From Tardiphaga alba (GTDB taxonomy: Bacteria > Pseudomonadota > Alphaproteobacteria > Rhizobiales > Xanthobacteraceae): a stretch of 64,000 bases of DNA. A program made the position numbers and the translations under genes. The notes below the pieces were generated by a model, which was not told the origin of the DNA, did not search any database, and saw nothing but the letters and a program-made list of their open reading frames with translations. Where the stretch lies: assembly GCF_018279705.1 (NCBI RefSeq), contig NZ_CP036498.1, positions 3,365,001 through 3,429,000 of the forward strand, given 5' to 3'. Below are positions 56,978 to 64,000 of the stretch, piece by piece (positions within the stretch are counted from its first letter, which is position 1; every line of letters begins with the position of its first letter).

Positions 56978-58200
56978 TTCCCCGCATCCGCCGGCTTGCG
57001 CTGTTTCAGGAACCTGGCGCTGAAAAAGCCGAGCGCGAACACCAGGGCCGCGCTGATCAGCAGCGTCGGCACCTTGCCGGCATGGGCCAGGCCGAAGCCG
57101 TAGGCGATGGGGCCGACGGACTGGCCCAGGAAGAAGCAGCACGCATGCAGCGACATGGCGCTGGCACGGGCTTCCTGCGACAGCTCGGTGGAGAAAATCT
57201 GCAGCGAGCCGTGCAGCATGTAAAAGCCCCAGCCCATGATCAGCAGGCTCAAGGCCTGGATCTGCCAGTGCGGGCCAAAAGCCGTGGCGGCGACCTGGAT
57301 CGCGATCAGGATGCCACCCCAGATCATCATGCCGTTGATGCCGAGCCGCGCCAGCATGCGCGACACCGTGGCCGTATAAAGCAAGCCGCCGAGCGCGAAG
57401 CAGGCGATGACGATTCCGGCGATCGACAGGCTGGTGACGCCGCCATCGAACAGGAATGACGAGATGAACGGAAACAGGCCGAGGATACAGCAGCCCTCGA
57501 TGAAGACGGCACTGTAGACGATCAGCGTATTCGGATTGCGGAAGATCACCTTGTAGCCCCGGGCGAGCTTACCGAAATCCGCTTTGCCCGCCGGCGCGAT
57601 AATCGCTGCGCCCTTGAAGCCGATCGCGACAGCGATCGATGCGAGGATCGCGACGCCGCCGAGGATCACCAGCACGCCGCGCCAGCCGAAGACATCGCCG
57701 ATCACGCCGGCCGCCGTCGAGCCGAGCACGGTGCCCGTCATGGCGCCGGCCATCACGCGGCTGAGCGCGACCTGACGCAGCTGCGGTCCGACCAGATCGC
57801 TGGTCAGCGAGAGCGTCACCGGAAACACGCCGCCTGCCCCGATGCCGGCCAGGACGCGCGTGGCCAGCAGCAGCGAGTAGTTGGTCGTCATCGCACCCAG
57901 AATGCTGGCGATGCCGAGCAATACGAGACACACGATCATCAGTCGCGCCTTGCCGAACATGTCGGCCGCAGCGCCCAGCACCGGTTGCACGATGGCAAAA
58001 GTGAAAGCGAGCGCGGATGAGAGACCTGCCGCAACGGCGACGGTGACCAGCAGGTCGTCGGCCACATGCGGCAGCACCGGATCGAGCGCGCGCTGGGACA
58101 GCGCGGCGGCAAATGATGCCAGTGCGATGATCTTGATGACCGGCGGCAGCACCGGTGCGCCACTCGAATTCACTTGGCGACCCGATGCGTTGTAGGTCAC
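56974..58200 (-). CDS. MFS transporter
   Basis: A 408-residue 12-TM major facilitator. An N-terminal segment [20 protein letters not shown] precedes the [20 protein letters not shown] loop motif and [20 protein letters not shown]. It resembles sugar/drug MFS exporters in general; the substrate is unknown. The ATG overlaps the kdsA stop by four bases, so kdsA and this gene are coupled. Coupling to KDO synthesis may be incidental. Confidence 0.85.
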
Positions 58201-59054
58201 GCCTTGACCGATGTCTGCTTGGCGAGCGCGTCGAACGCCATCAGGTTCTTCACCAGCGCTTCGAATTCGCGCAGCGGCACCATGTTCGGTCCATCGGACG
58301 GCGCGTTGTCGGGATCAGGATGCGTCTCGATGAAGACACCGGCGACGCCGACTGCAACGGCCGCGCGCGCCAGCACCGGCACGAATTCACGCTCGCCACC
58401 GGAGGACTCGCCCTTGCCGCCGGGCTGCTGCACCGAATGGGTGGCGTCGAAAATCACCGGCGCCTTGGTGGTGCGCGCCAGAATCGGCAGCGCGCGCATG
58501 TCGGACACCAATGTGTTGTAGCCGAAGGACGCCCCCCGCTCGGTGACCAGCACGCGGTCATTGCCACCGCCGACCAGCTTCTTCACGACATTCGCCATGT
58601 CCCATGGTGCGAGGAATTGGCCCTTCTTCACATTCACTGCCTTGCCGGTGGCAGCGGCTGCAAGCAGCAGATCGGTCTGCCGGCACAAGAAGGCCGGGAT
58701 CTGCAGCACATCGACAGCCTCGGCCGCACGTGCGCATTGATCATTCTCATGCACGTCGGTGAGAACGGGCAGACCGAACGTCTCGCGGATTTCCGCAAAA
58801 ATCGGCAACGCGTCATCGAGACCGATGCCGCGTGCCGCGGAGGCGCTGGTGCGGTTGGCCTTGTCGAACGATGTCTTGTAGACGAGACCGATCTTCAACC
58901 GCTGCGCGATCTCTTTCAGCGCCTGCGCGGTTTCCAGCGCGTGCTGCCGGCTTTCGAGCTGGCATGGCCCGGCGATGACCGAGATCGGCAGGTCATTGCC
59001 GAAGCGGACGGTGCCAAGTTCAACGACGGGCGCGGCGATGGGCGATGCGGTCAA
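58197..59054 (-). CDS. kdsA: 3-deoxy-8-phosphooctulonate synthase (KDO-8-P synthase)
   Basis: Condenses phosphoenolpyruvate with arabinose 5-phosphate, the first committed step of the KDO sugar of lipopolysaccharide. The 285-residue protein shows IAGPCQLESRQHALETAQAL, YKTSFDKANRTS, the late ATHSVQQPGGKGESSGG motif and FIETHPDPDNAPSDGPNM. Cytoplasmic TIM barrel. Upstream of the MFS gene on the same strand. Confidence 0.96.
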   Translation of the reverse strand: MTASPIAAPVVELGTVRFGNDLPISVIAGPCQLESRQHALETAQALKEIAQRLKIGLVYKTSFDKANRTSASAARGIGLDDALPIFAEIRETFGLPVLTDVHENDQCARAAEAVDVLQIPAFLCRQTDLLLAAAATGKAVNVKKGQFLAPWDMANVVKKLVGGGNDRVLVTERGASFGYNTLVSDMRALPILARTTKAPVIFDATHSVQQPGGKGESSGGEREFVPVLARAAVAVGVAGVFIETHPDPDNAPSDGPNMVPLREFEALVKNLMAFDALAKQTSVKA

Positions 59055-59190
59055 AGCGATATCCTCTGGGAAACGCGACCATCAACCGCAGGACTGGGCG
59101 GGATGCAAGCCCGGATCGACCTGCGCCCACACGGGGATATCAGGGTTGCGCCGGACGCGCTGCCCAACCGGGCAGCGCTGTCGTCGCACA

Positions 59191-59517
59191 TCACTTCAGT
59201 GCGGAAAACGCCGTCGGCGTGAGCAGCTGGCTGACGATATTGCCGACGATCTGGCCATCCTCTTCGGACTTGGCCCGTGCCGCCATCCAGTCCGGATCGG
59301 TCATGAAGGCGGTCCAGAGCTTCTCGCGCTCGGCCAGCGACTCCCACTTCAGGATATAGGTCAGGTCGTTGTTGGATTCGCCGATCACAGTGGTGAAAAA
59401 ACCGGCCTGGCGGATGCCGTGCTTCTCCCACAGCTTCAATGTCGCAGCCTCGAAACGCTTGAGCAACGCCGGCAACCGCCCGGGCAAACACCGATACACA
59501 CGCAATTCATAGATCAT
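59191..59517 (-). CDS. NIPSNAP family protein
   Basis: A 108-residue ferredoxin-like-fold protein: MIYELRVYRCLPGRLPALLKR with the NIPSNAP strand-helix pattern and a later LTYILKWESLAEREKLWTAF. Bacterial NIPSNAP proteins are of unknown function, with some proposed in small-molecule metabolism. It stands 136 bases upstream of kdsA on the same strand. Confidence 0.85.
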   Translation of the reverse strand: MIYELRVYRCLPGRLPALLKRFEAATLKLWEKHGIRQAGFFTTVIGESNNDLTYILKWESLAEREKLWTAFMTDPDWMAARAKSEEDGQIVGNIVSQLLTPTAFSALK

Positions 59518-59670
59518 CGCAATTGGTTCCTTCCCTTTTTGACGGCCTCTTACGGCTCTTGCGCATGGCTCGTTGCGGCATCATCCCTTGCCTGCGCTGG
59601 TACAGGGTTACATCATGCCGCCGGCGACGCAACAGCGCTCGCCGGACTGCTTATTGGACTGGGAATGACC

Positions 59671-60000
59671 ATGCGACACACCGTCTATAGCCTGCTCTTC
59701 GTTGCCGCTCTTTCGGCTCCGGCCATGGCGCAACAGCCCGGCGCGCAGCAGCCCGGCCAGATCACATCGGGCGCGACCAGCGTGACGGTGAATGGCAAGC
59801 CGGCAGCGCGTGTGGGCGACACCACGACAGACGGCAAGATCATCGAAGGCGCCAAGGGCGTCTATATCAACGGCAAGCCCGTAGCCGTGGTCGGCGGCGG
59901 CACCGAATGCGGTGGCAAGACCACCTCCGGCGCCACCGGCGTCTTCGTCAACGGCAAGCCGATGGCGCGCGCCGGCGACACCACGTCGGACTGCAAATAA
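59671..60000 (+). CDS. Exported PAAR-motif protein
   Basis: A 109-residue protein. A Sec signal peptide (MRHTVYSLLFVAALSAPAMA, cleavage near residue 20) is followed by three PAAR-type repeats: TSVTVNGKPAARVGDTT, KGVYINGKPVAVVGGGT and TGVFVNGKPMARAGDTT. PAAR proteins normally cap type VI secretion spikes and are not made with signal peptides; no T6SS genes are in this window. The GGGA site precedes ATG 59671; a start two codons upstream would overlap it. The CHAT gene begins six bases after its stop, so the two form one operon and the pair may act in the periplasm or outside. Confidence 0.78.
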   Translation: MRHTVYSLLFVAALSAPAMAQQPGAQQPGQITSGATSVTVNGKPAARVGDTTTDGKIIEGAKGVYINGKPVAVVGGGTECGGKTTSGATGVFVNGKPMARAGDTTSDCK

Positions 60001-60006
60001 GCGCAG

Positions 60007-62712
60007 ATGTCTCATTCCGGAATTCGCCGAACGGCAGGCATAGGCCTGGCCGGCCGGATCGCCCTCGCCATCACCGCCGGCGCACTCGCTCTGCCTGTTG
60101 TCCCTCACACCGCGCACGCCCAGACCCGCAAGGCCACCAGCGAGCGCGAATTCGTCGATCGCATCAACGATGCGTTTCGCAGGCTGCAAGCGGGCGACAG
60201 CGAAGGTGGCCGCCTGCGCCTGAAGACGACACTCCGTGCCCTCGCCGACAGCAATTATAGCGAGTTGACGATCCGCGCCTATCTCAACGCTGTCACGCTG
60301 TTCGAACGCCGCCGCGACAACGCGGCCGCATCCGAATTATTCGCCGATGCATCGAAGACCCGCGCCGCGCAGGAGCCGGAAACCGCCGCTGCCACGCTGT
60401 GGTTCGAATATGCGCGCTTCCTCAACCGCATCCAGAACTATGAAGCCGCCATCCCGGTCGCCACCGAAGCGCATAAGCGGATGCGCGCGATCTATGGCCG
60501 TAATTCGCAGGAGGACATTGCCGGCGGCGACATTCTCGCCACCGTCCTCACCAATAACGGCGCCGTCGCCGCAGGGCTCAATCTCTCCGAAGACATCTAT
60601 CTCAATGCCAAGAAGGCGCTCGGCGAGCGCGTACCGCTGACCTGGCGTACCGAAAACAACTATGCCGAAGCGCTGCGCATGGTCGGCCATCCCGACGTCG
60701 CCGCCACCATCGACGAGCCGCTGCTGAAGCGGCGCATCGCCCACTACGGTCTCGGCAGCATCCAGGCGCTGGTCTCGGCCTCCAATCTCGCGCTCAACCA
60801 TCTCGCCATGGGCAACGAGGCCGAAACGCTGAAGGCGCTCGACCTGCAGAAGCGCGCCGCAGCAGCGCTGGCCGATCCGACCTCCGAGCATGTCGCACAG
60901 GCCGATACCTGGATTGCTTATACAAAAGCCTATTTCCATCCCGACCGCCGCCTGAGCAATGCCGATCTCGAAGCGATGGCGCGCGTGAAAGACTGGAACG
61001 GCGCACCGGACATCCTGCGCATCAAGACGGCGCAACTCGCGGCAGATCAATATGAGGCACGCGGCGATACCGCGCGCGCACTGGCGCTGCGCCTCGATGC
61101 CTATCAGCGCTCGCAGGACACCATCGCGAAACAGCACCCCATGACCTTCGATGCCCTGCTCGGTGTCGCCATGGCGCGGATGAAACGCGGCGACAAGGAC
61201 GCGCTCGCCACCTTCAAGGATGTCGAACAGCAGTCGTTCCGCTGGATGCTGCGCGAGGTCGGCACCGCGGGCAACCGCTATGTTGCCGAAACCATGCGTA
61301 AGCTCGCCGACGACATTCTCTACGAGTTCGGCCGCTACGCGCTGCAGGAGCCATCCGCGGCCGTCGCCTATGCGGAAGCAGTGACGCGCTGGAAGACCAT
61401 GGAGGACGGCGACCGCACATTGCTCCGTCTCACCGCAGACCGCCTCCCCGACGACGCCACCAGGACACTGGCACAGACCGTGCTGCGTCTCTCCGGCCAG
61501 CAGCAGGAACTGCTGTCATCCGGCAGGATCGACAGCGATGCACGACAGGTGCTGAGCGAGTTGCAGGCGGCGCGTCTGGCCTTATCCGCACGCATGGGCG
61601 AGACGGTGCCGCGCGATCTCAAGCTTCCGTCGATCGAGGACAGACTTGAGCGCACCGACGCGCTGGTGGACTTCTTCGTCAGCGGACGCCGCAACCGCGT
61701 GACACCCATCGATCCGAAGCCGGAGATGCGCCTGCAGGCGGTGATCCACCGCGCCGGCAAGTCGCCGTCGCTCGTCGATCTCGGCCCGCTCGACAATTTT
61801 CTCGGCGCCGATGTCACCTCAGCGGATCGCGCCAAGACGTTCCGCCGTCTGCATGACACGCTGATCGGTCCGCTCAAGCCGCAGCTTGCGGAGGTCACGC
61901 GGCTGTTCCTGGTGCCCGACAGCGAACTCTACAGCCTGCCCTTCGCGATGCTGCAGGACGCCGGCGGCCGCTATCTCGACGAGACCTACGACACCCGCAT
62001 CATGACGCGCGCAGATGCGTTGTTCTTCGCCGGCCGCGGTACGAAGCTCGCGGCAGGCAGCAAGGCGCTGCTGGTCGGCGGCCTCGATTATGCCGGCGCA
62101 GCGAGCCAGCTCCCCTCGACCAGAACCGAAATCGAGACGGTCGAGGCCGACCTGAAGAAGCGCAAGCTCGACGTCACCATGCGCAGCGGCGACGGGATCG
62201 GCGAACCTCTCATCCGCAGCGACGCCAAGGGCGCGTCGCTGATCCATCTCGCCACCCACGGCTTCTACAAGACGGCGTCCGACCGCACCGACGCCCTCTG
62301 GCGCAGCGGCCTTGTCGCGTCACGGCCGAACCTCAAACGCCCGCCGCAGCGCGACGACAATGACGGCGTGCTCTATGCGCATGAATTGATGAATTGGGAT
62401 CTGTCATCCGCGGATCTCGTCGTGCTGTCCGCCTGCCAGACCGCGCTTGGCGATCCCAGCCGTGTCGGCAGCGTCCGCGGGCTTCCCACCGCGCTCGCGA
62501 TTGCCGGCGCGCGGCGATCACTATTGACGCTGTGGGAAGTCGAGGACGAAGGCACCGCGAATTTCATGGCGCGCTTCTATCAGGTGCTCGCGGATGACGA
62601 TCTCGATTATGCCAGCGCATTGCGCAAAGTCCGTATCGAAGCGATCCACGGCAAGATCAAGGCCGCCAAAGATCCATCGGTCTGGGCGGCCTTTGTGTTT
62701 TTCGAGAGTTGA
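60007..62712 (+). CDS. Exported TPR-CHAT protease-like protein
   Basis: A 901-residue protein. A signal peptide (cleavage near AHA-QT) precedes a long helical, TPR-like region (about 45-480, with Ala/Leu-rich repeats such as ALSARMGETVPRDLKLP at its end). The C-terminal CHAT domain (about 560-900) has the caspase-type dyad H751 (LIHLATHGFY) and C810 (VVLSACQTALGD). CHAT proteases are activated by partner binding and cut specific targets. The sixth base after the PAAR stop is the last before this ATG, so the two are co-expressed. Export and the PAAR partner are unusual for CHAT; the target is unknown. Confidence 0.85.
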   Translation: MSHSGIRRTAGIGLAGRIALAITAGALALPVVPHTAHAQTRKATSEREFVDRINDAFRRLQAGDSEGGRLRLKTTLRALADSNYSELTIRAYLNAVTLFERRRDNAAASELFADASKTRAAQEPETAAATLWFEYARFLNRIQNYEAAIPVATEAHKRMRAIYGRNSQEDIAGGDILATVLTNNGAVAAGLNLSEDIYLNAKKALGERVPLTWRTENNYAEALRMVGHPDVAATIDEPLLKRRIAHYGLGSIQALVSASNLALNHLAMGNEAETLKALDLQKRAAAALADPTSEHVAQADTWIAYTKAYFHPDRRLSNADLEAMARVKDWNGAPDILRIKTAQLAADQYEARGDTARALALRLDAYQRSQDTIAKQHPMTFDALLGVAMARMKRGDKDALATFKDVEQQSFRWMLREVGTAGNRYVAETMRKLADDILYEFGRYALQEPSAAVAYAEAVTRWKTMEDGDRTLLRLTADRLPDDATRTLAQTVLRLSGQQQELLSSGRIDSDARQVLSELQAARLALSARMGETVPRDLKLPSIEDRLERTDALVDFFVSGRRNRVTPIDPKPEMRLQAVIHRAGKSPSLVDLGPLDNFLGADVTSADRAKTFRRLHDTLIGPLKPQLAEVTRLFLVPDSELYSLPFAMLQDAGGRYLDETYDTRIMTRADALFFAGRGTKLAAGSKALLVGGLDYAGAASQLPSTRTEIETVEADLKKRKLDVTMRSGDGIGEPLIRSDAKGASLIHLATHGFYKTASDRTDALWRSGLVASRPNLKRPPQRDDNDGVLYAHELMNWDLSSADLVVLSACQTALGDPSRVGSVRGLPTALAIAGARRSLLTLWEVEDEGTANFMARFYQVLADDDLDYASALRKVRIEAIHGKIKAAKDPSVWAAFVFFES

Positions 62713-62716
62713 GCGT

Positions 62717-62749
62717 GTAGCCCGCATGAGCTTCATTCATGCGGGCTAC
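62717..62749. repeat. Palindromic repeat (GTAGCCCG family), short copy 4
   Basis: A perfect hairpin: GTAGCCCGCATGA (62717-62729) and TCATGCGGGCTAC (62737-62749) with a 7-base loop. It lies between the convergent CHAT and deacetylase-like genes and could terminate both. It is the shortened, single-lobe form of the family at 4883, 28020 and 49652. Confidence 0.85.
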
Positions 62750-62754
62750 GAGAA

Positions 62755-63801
62755 CTATGTTTTACTGAATCCGGTCAGGAAGCTGTCCAAACAATCCTGA
62801 ATCGCATCGATGCCGTATCCGCCTTCCTGCACGACGAGGGTGGGCAGATCGGGAGACTGCATCTTGCTGCCGACACTGCCGAAATCCTTCGCATCGAGCT
62901 TGAAGATGCCGATCGGATCATCGCGATGCGCATCGAAGCCAAGCGCCACGACGAGTGCATCGGCACCGAATGCACGAACGGCCGCGATCGCTTTGTCGAG
63001 CGCAGCGTTCATCTCGGCGCCACCGGCGCCCGCGGCCAACGGCAGGTTGAGATTGCAGCCCTCGCCTTCGCCATAGCCGGTCTCGTTCGCAAAGCCGGTA
63101 TAGAACGGTACGAAGTCGATGGGATCACCATGGATCGAAATCGTCAGCACGTCCGGCCGCGTGTAGAAAATCTGCTGCGTGCCGTCGCCGTGATGAATAT
63201 CGACGTCGATGATCGCCACCTTCTTGAAGCGGCTGCGCAGCCTTTGCGCGGCAATCGCGCTGTTGTTGAGATAGCAGAAGCCGGTGCCGCGGTCGGCACG
63301 GGCATGATGGCCCGACGGCCGGCACAGGGCATAGGCCGACCGGTCACCGGCGAGGATCGCATCGGCGGCCGTGACCGCCGTTTCCGACGAACGCAGGATG
63401 GAGCGCCAACTGTCGGGACCCATCGGCACCGAGAGATCGCCGAGATACCAGCCGACCTGGCCGATGAAGCCCGTCGCCGGACAATCAGGCCGTGCCGTTT
63501 CCTCGACGCGCCCGCTCCAGTAAGGGAAATATTGCGGCCACACTTCCGGTCCGTGATCGGGCAGCTTCGCCCAGTTTTCCCATGCGGTCTCGAGAAAGCG
63601 GACATAGGCGGCGGTGTGCACCGTGAGCGCCGGCGCGGTGCCATGTTCGGCCGGCAACTCAGGCGTAATCCCGTGACGCGCCAAAGCGCCAAGAAGTCGC
63701 TCGGTGCGAACAGGCGAGTCCTTGATGGGCACGAACTTGCCGTAACGCATGAATTGCTGCGGCGAATGAACCGCCTGATCCGGATGATAGAAAGCACGCA
63801 T
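62755..63801 (-). CDS. Histone deacetylase family / acetylpolyamine amidohydrolase-like
   Basis: A 348-residue zinc amidohydrolase of the class II HDAC superfamily. Motifs in order: CRPSGHHARADRGTGFCYLN, then IDVDIHHGDGTQQIFY with the metal ligands Asp/His, and late VVQEGGYG. Bacterial members deacetylate acetylpolyamines or small molecules; the long N-terminal MRAFYHPDQAVHSPQQF fits the acetylpolyamine group. ATG 63801 is preceded by AAGGAG at good spacing; ATG 63807 would sit too close to it. Convergent with the CHAT gene. Confidence 0.85.
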   Translation of the reverse strand: MRAFYHPDQAVHSPQQFMRYGKFVPIKDSPVRTERLLGALARHGITPELPAEHGTAPALTVHTAAYVRFLETAWENWAKLPDHGPEVWPQYFPYWSGRVEETARPDCPATGFIGQVGWYLGDLSVPMGPDSWRSILRSSETAVTAADAILAGDRSAYALCRPSGHHARADRGTGFCYLNNSAIAAQRLRSRFKKVAIIDVDIHHGDGTQQIFYTRPDVLTISIHGDPIDFVPFYTGFANETGYGEGEGCNLNLPLAAGAGGAEMNAALDKAIAAVRAFGADALVVALGFDAHRDDPIGIFKLDAKDFGSVGSKMQSPDLPTLVVQEGGYGIDAIQDCLDSFLTGFSKT

Positions 63802-63969
63802 GGACATCTCCTTCGGTCGGATCGATGAGTTAGCAGACCACGCCATCATCGCCAACGTTTCCACACTGCGGAAAAACCACTCGGCTCTGCGCGAGATCAA
63901 CGCCTCTCGACGTCGCCGATGTAAACGGTCAGACTTGGCATTGTTGTTCGTTCTCTGGAGATGTTGCTG

Positions 63970-64000
63970 ATGCCGTCTGCGCCGATGTCCGGTTTCCCGT
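63970..64000 (+). CDS. Possible start of a gene running off the right edge
   Basis: ATG 63970 (or ATG 63961 in the same frame) follows GGAG at 63957-63960 and opens MPSAPMSGFP before the window ends. Only ten codons are seen; no family can be named. Confidence 0.25.
   Translation, partial: MPSAPMSGFP

Noticed and set aside
59671..60000. Type VI secretion cluster
   Set aside because: Only a PAAR protein with a signal peptide is present; no Tss, Hcp or VgrG gene lies in the window.

Overview
The window is a chromosomal segment of a high-GC alphaproteobacterium. Gene content and order point to Hyphomicrobiales, most likely Nitrobacteraceae (Bradyrhizobium, Rhodopseudomonas or Tardiphaga-like). 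The clues are the yajC-secD-secF-Mth938-phytoene-synthase-like run, argS-SPOR-nagZ-scpA-scpB-tatABC-serS-surE-pcm-nlpD, and pdhA-pdhB-DUF5076-pdhC-lpdA, with an ExoR-like protein and DUF1127/DUF3597/DUF2189 proteins around them. This placement comes from remembered family distributions and gene order, not a database search. I see no rRNA, tRNA, CRISPR array, transposase, integrase or phage gene.

Layout. 1-2.2 kb: the start of a DUF3597 gene, a DUF2189 membrane protein and a 50-residue DUF1127 protein. 2.3-4.9 kb: trmFO and a protein-kinase-like/adenylate-forming-C-domain fusion. 5-9.3 kb: the Sec accessory operon, whose tail encodes relatives of the mitochondrial complex I assembly factors NDUFAF3 and NDUFAF6. 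9.5-16.6 kb: an ATPase, the nlpD-pcm-(response regulator)-surE group and serS. 16.6-25.1 kb: tatABC, scpAB, nagZ, a frame-broken SPOR gene and argS. 25.2-33.4 kb: dgt, erpA, an exported amidohydrolase, an RND pump with its adaptor, and exonuclease III. 33.5-39 kb: a frame-broken TonB siderophore receptor, an uncharacterised three-gene proton-channel operon, and exoR. 39.9-46.3 kb: the pyruvate dehydrogenase operon and ftsB. 46.3-49.7 kb: an FMN reductase, an exported caspase-like protein and a FabA paralogue bounded by a 52-bp direct repeat. 49.7-59.5 kb: two MFS transporters, redox and methyltransferase genes, two alpha/beta hydrolases, eno, queF, kdsA and a NIPSNAP protein. 59.6-63.8 kb: an exported PAAR protein paired with an exported TPR-CHAT protein, then a histone-deacetylase-like amidohydrolase.

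Most genes are housekeeping: protein export and envelope (Sec, Tat, NlpD, NagZ, FtsB, KdsA), tRNA modification and charging, chromosome segregation, central carbon metabolism and Fe-S maturation. The accessory signals are: (i) the exported PAAR + exported TPR-CHAT pair; (ii) the overlapping MotA/TolQ-like, single-TM beta-domain and two-TM operon; (iii) the FabA paralogue bounded by a duplicated end of the caspase-like gene; (iv) the kinase/adenylate-forming fusion. A family of extended palindromes sits at four gene ends. Three genes (DUF815 ATPase, SPOR, TonB receptor) each show a one-base loss of frame in G/C-rich sequence, so sequencing or assembly error must be excluded before reading them as biological disruptions.
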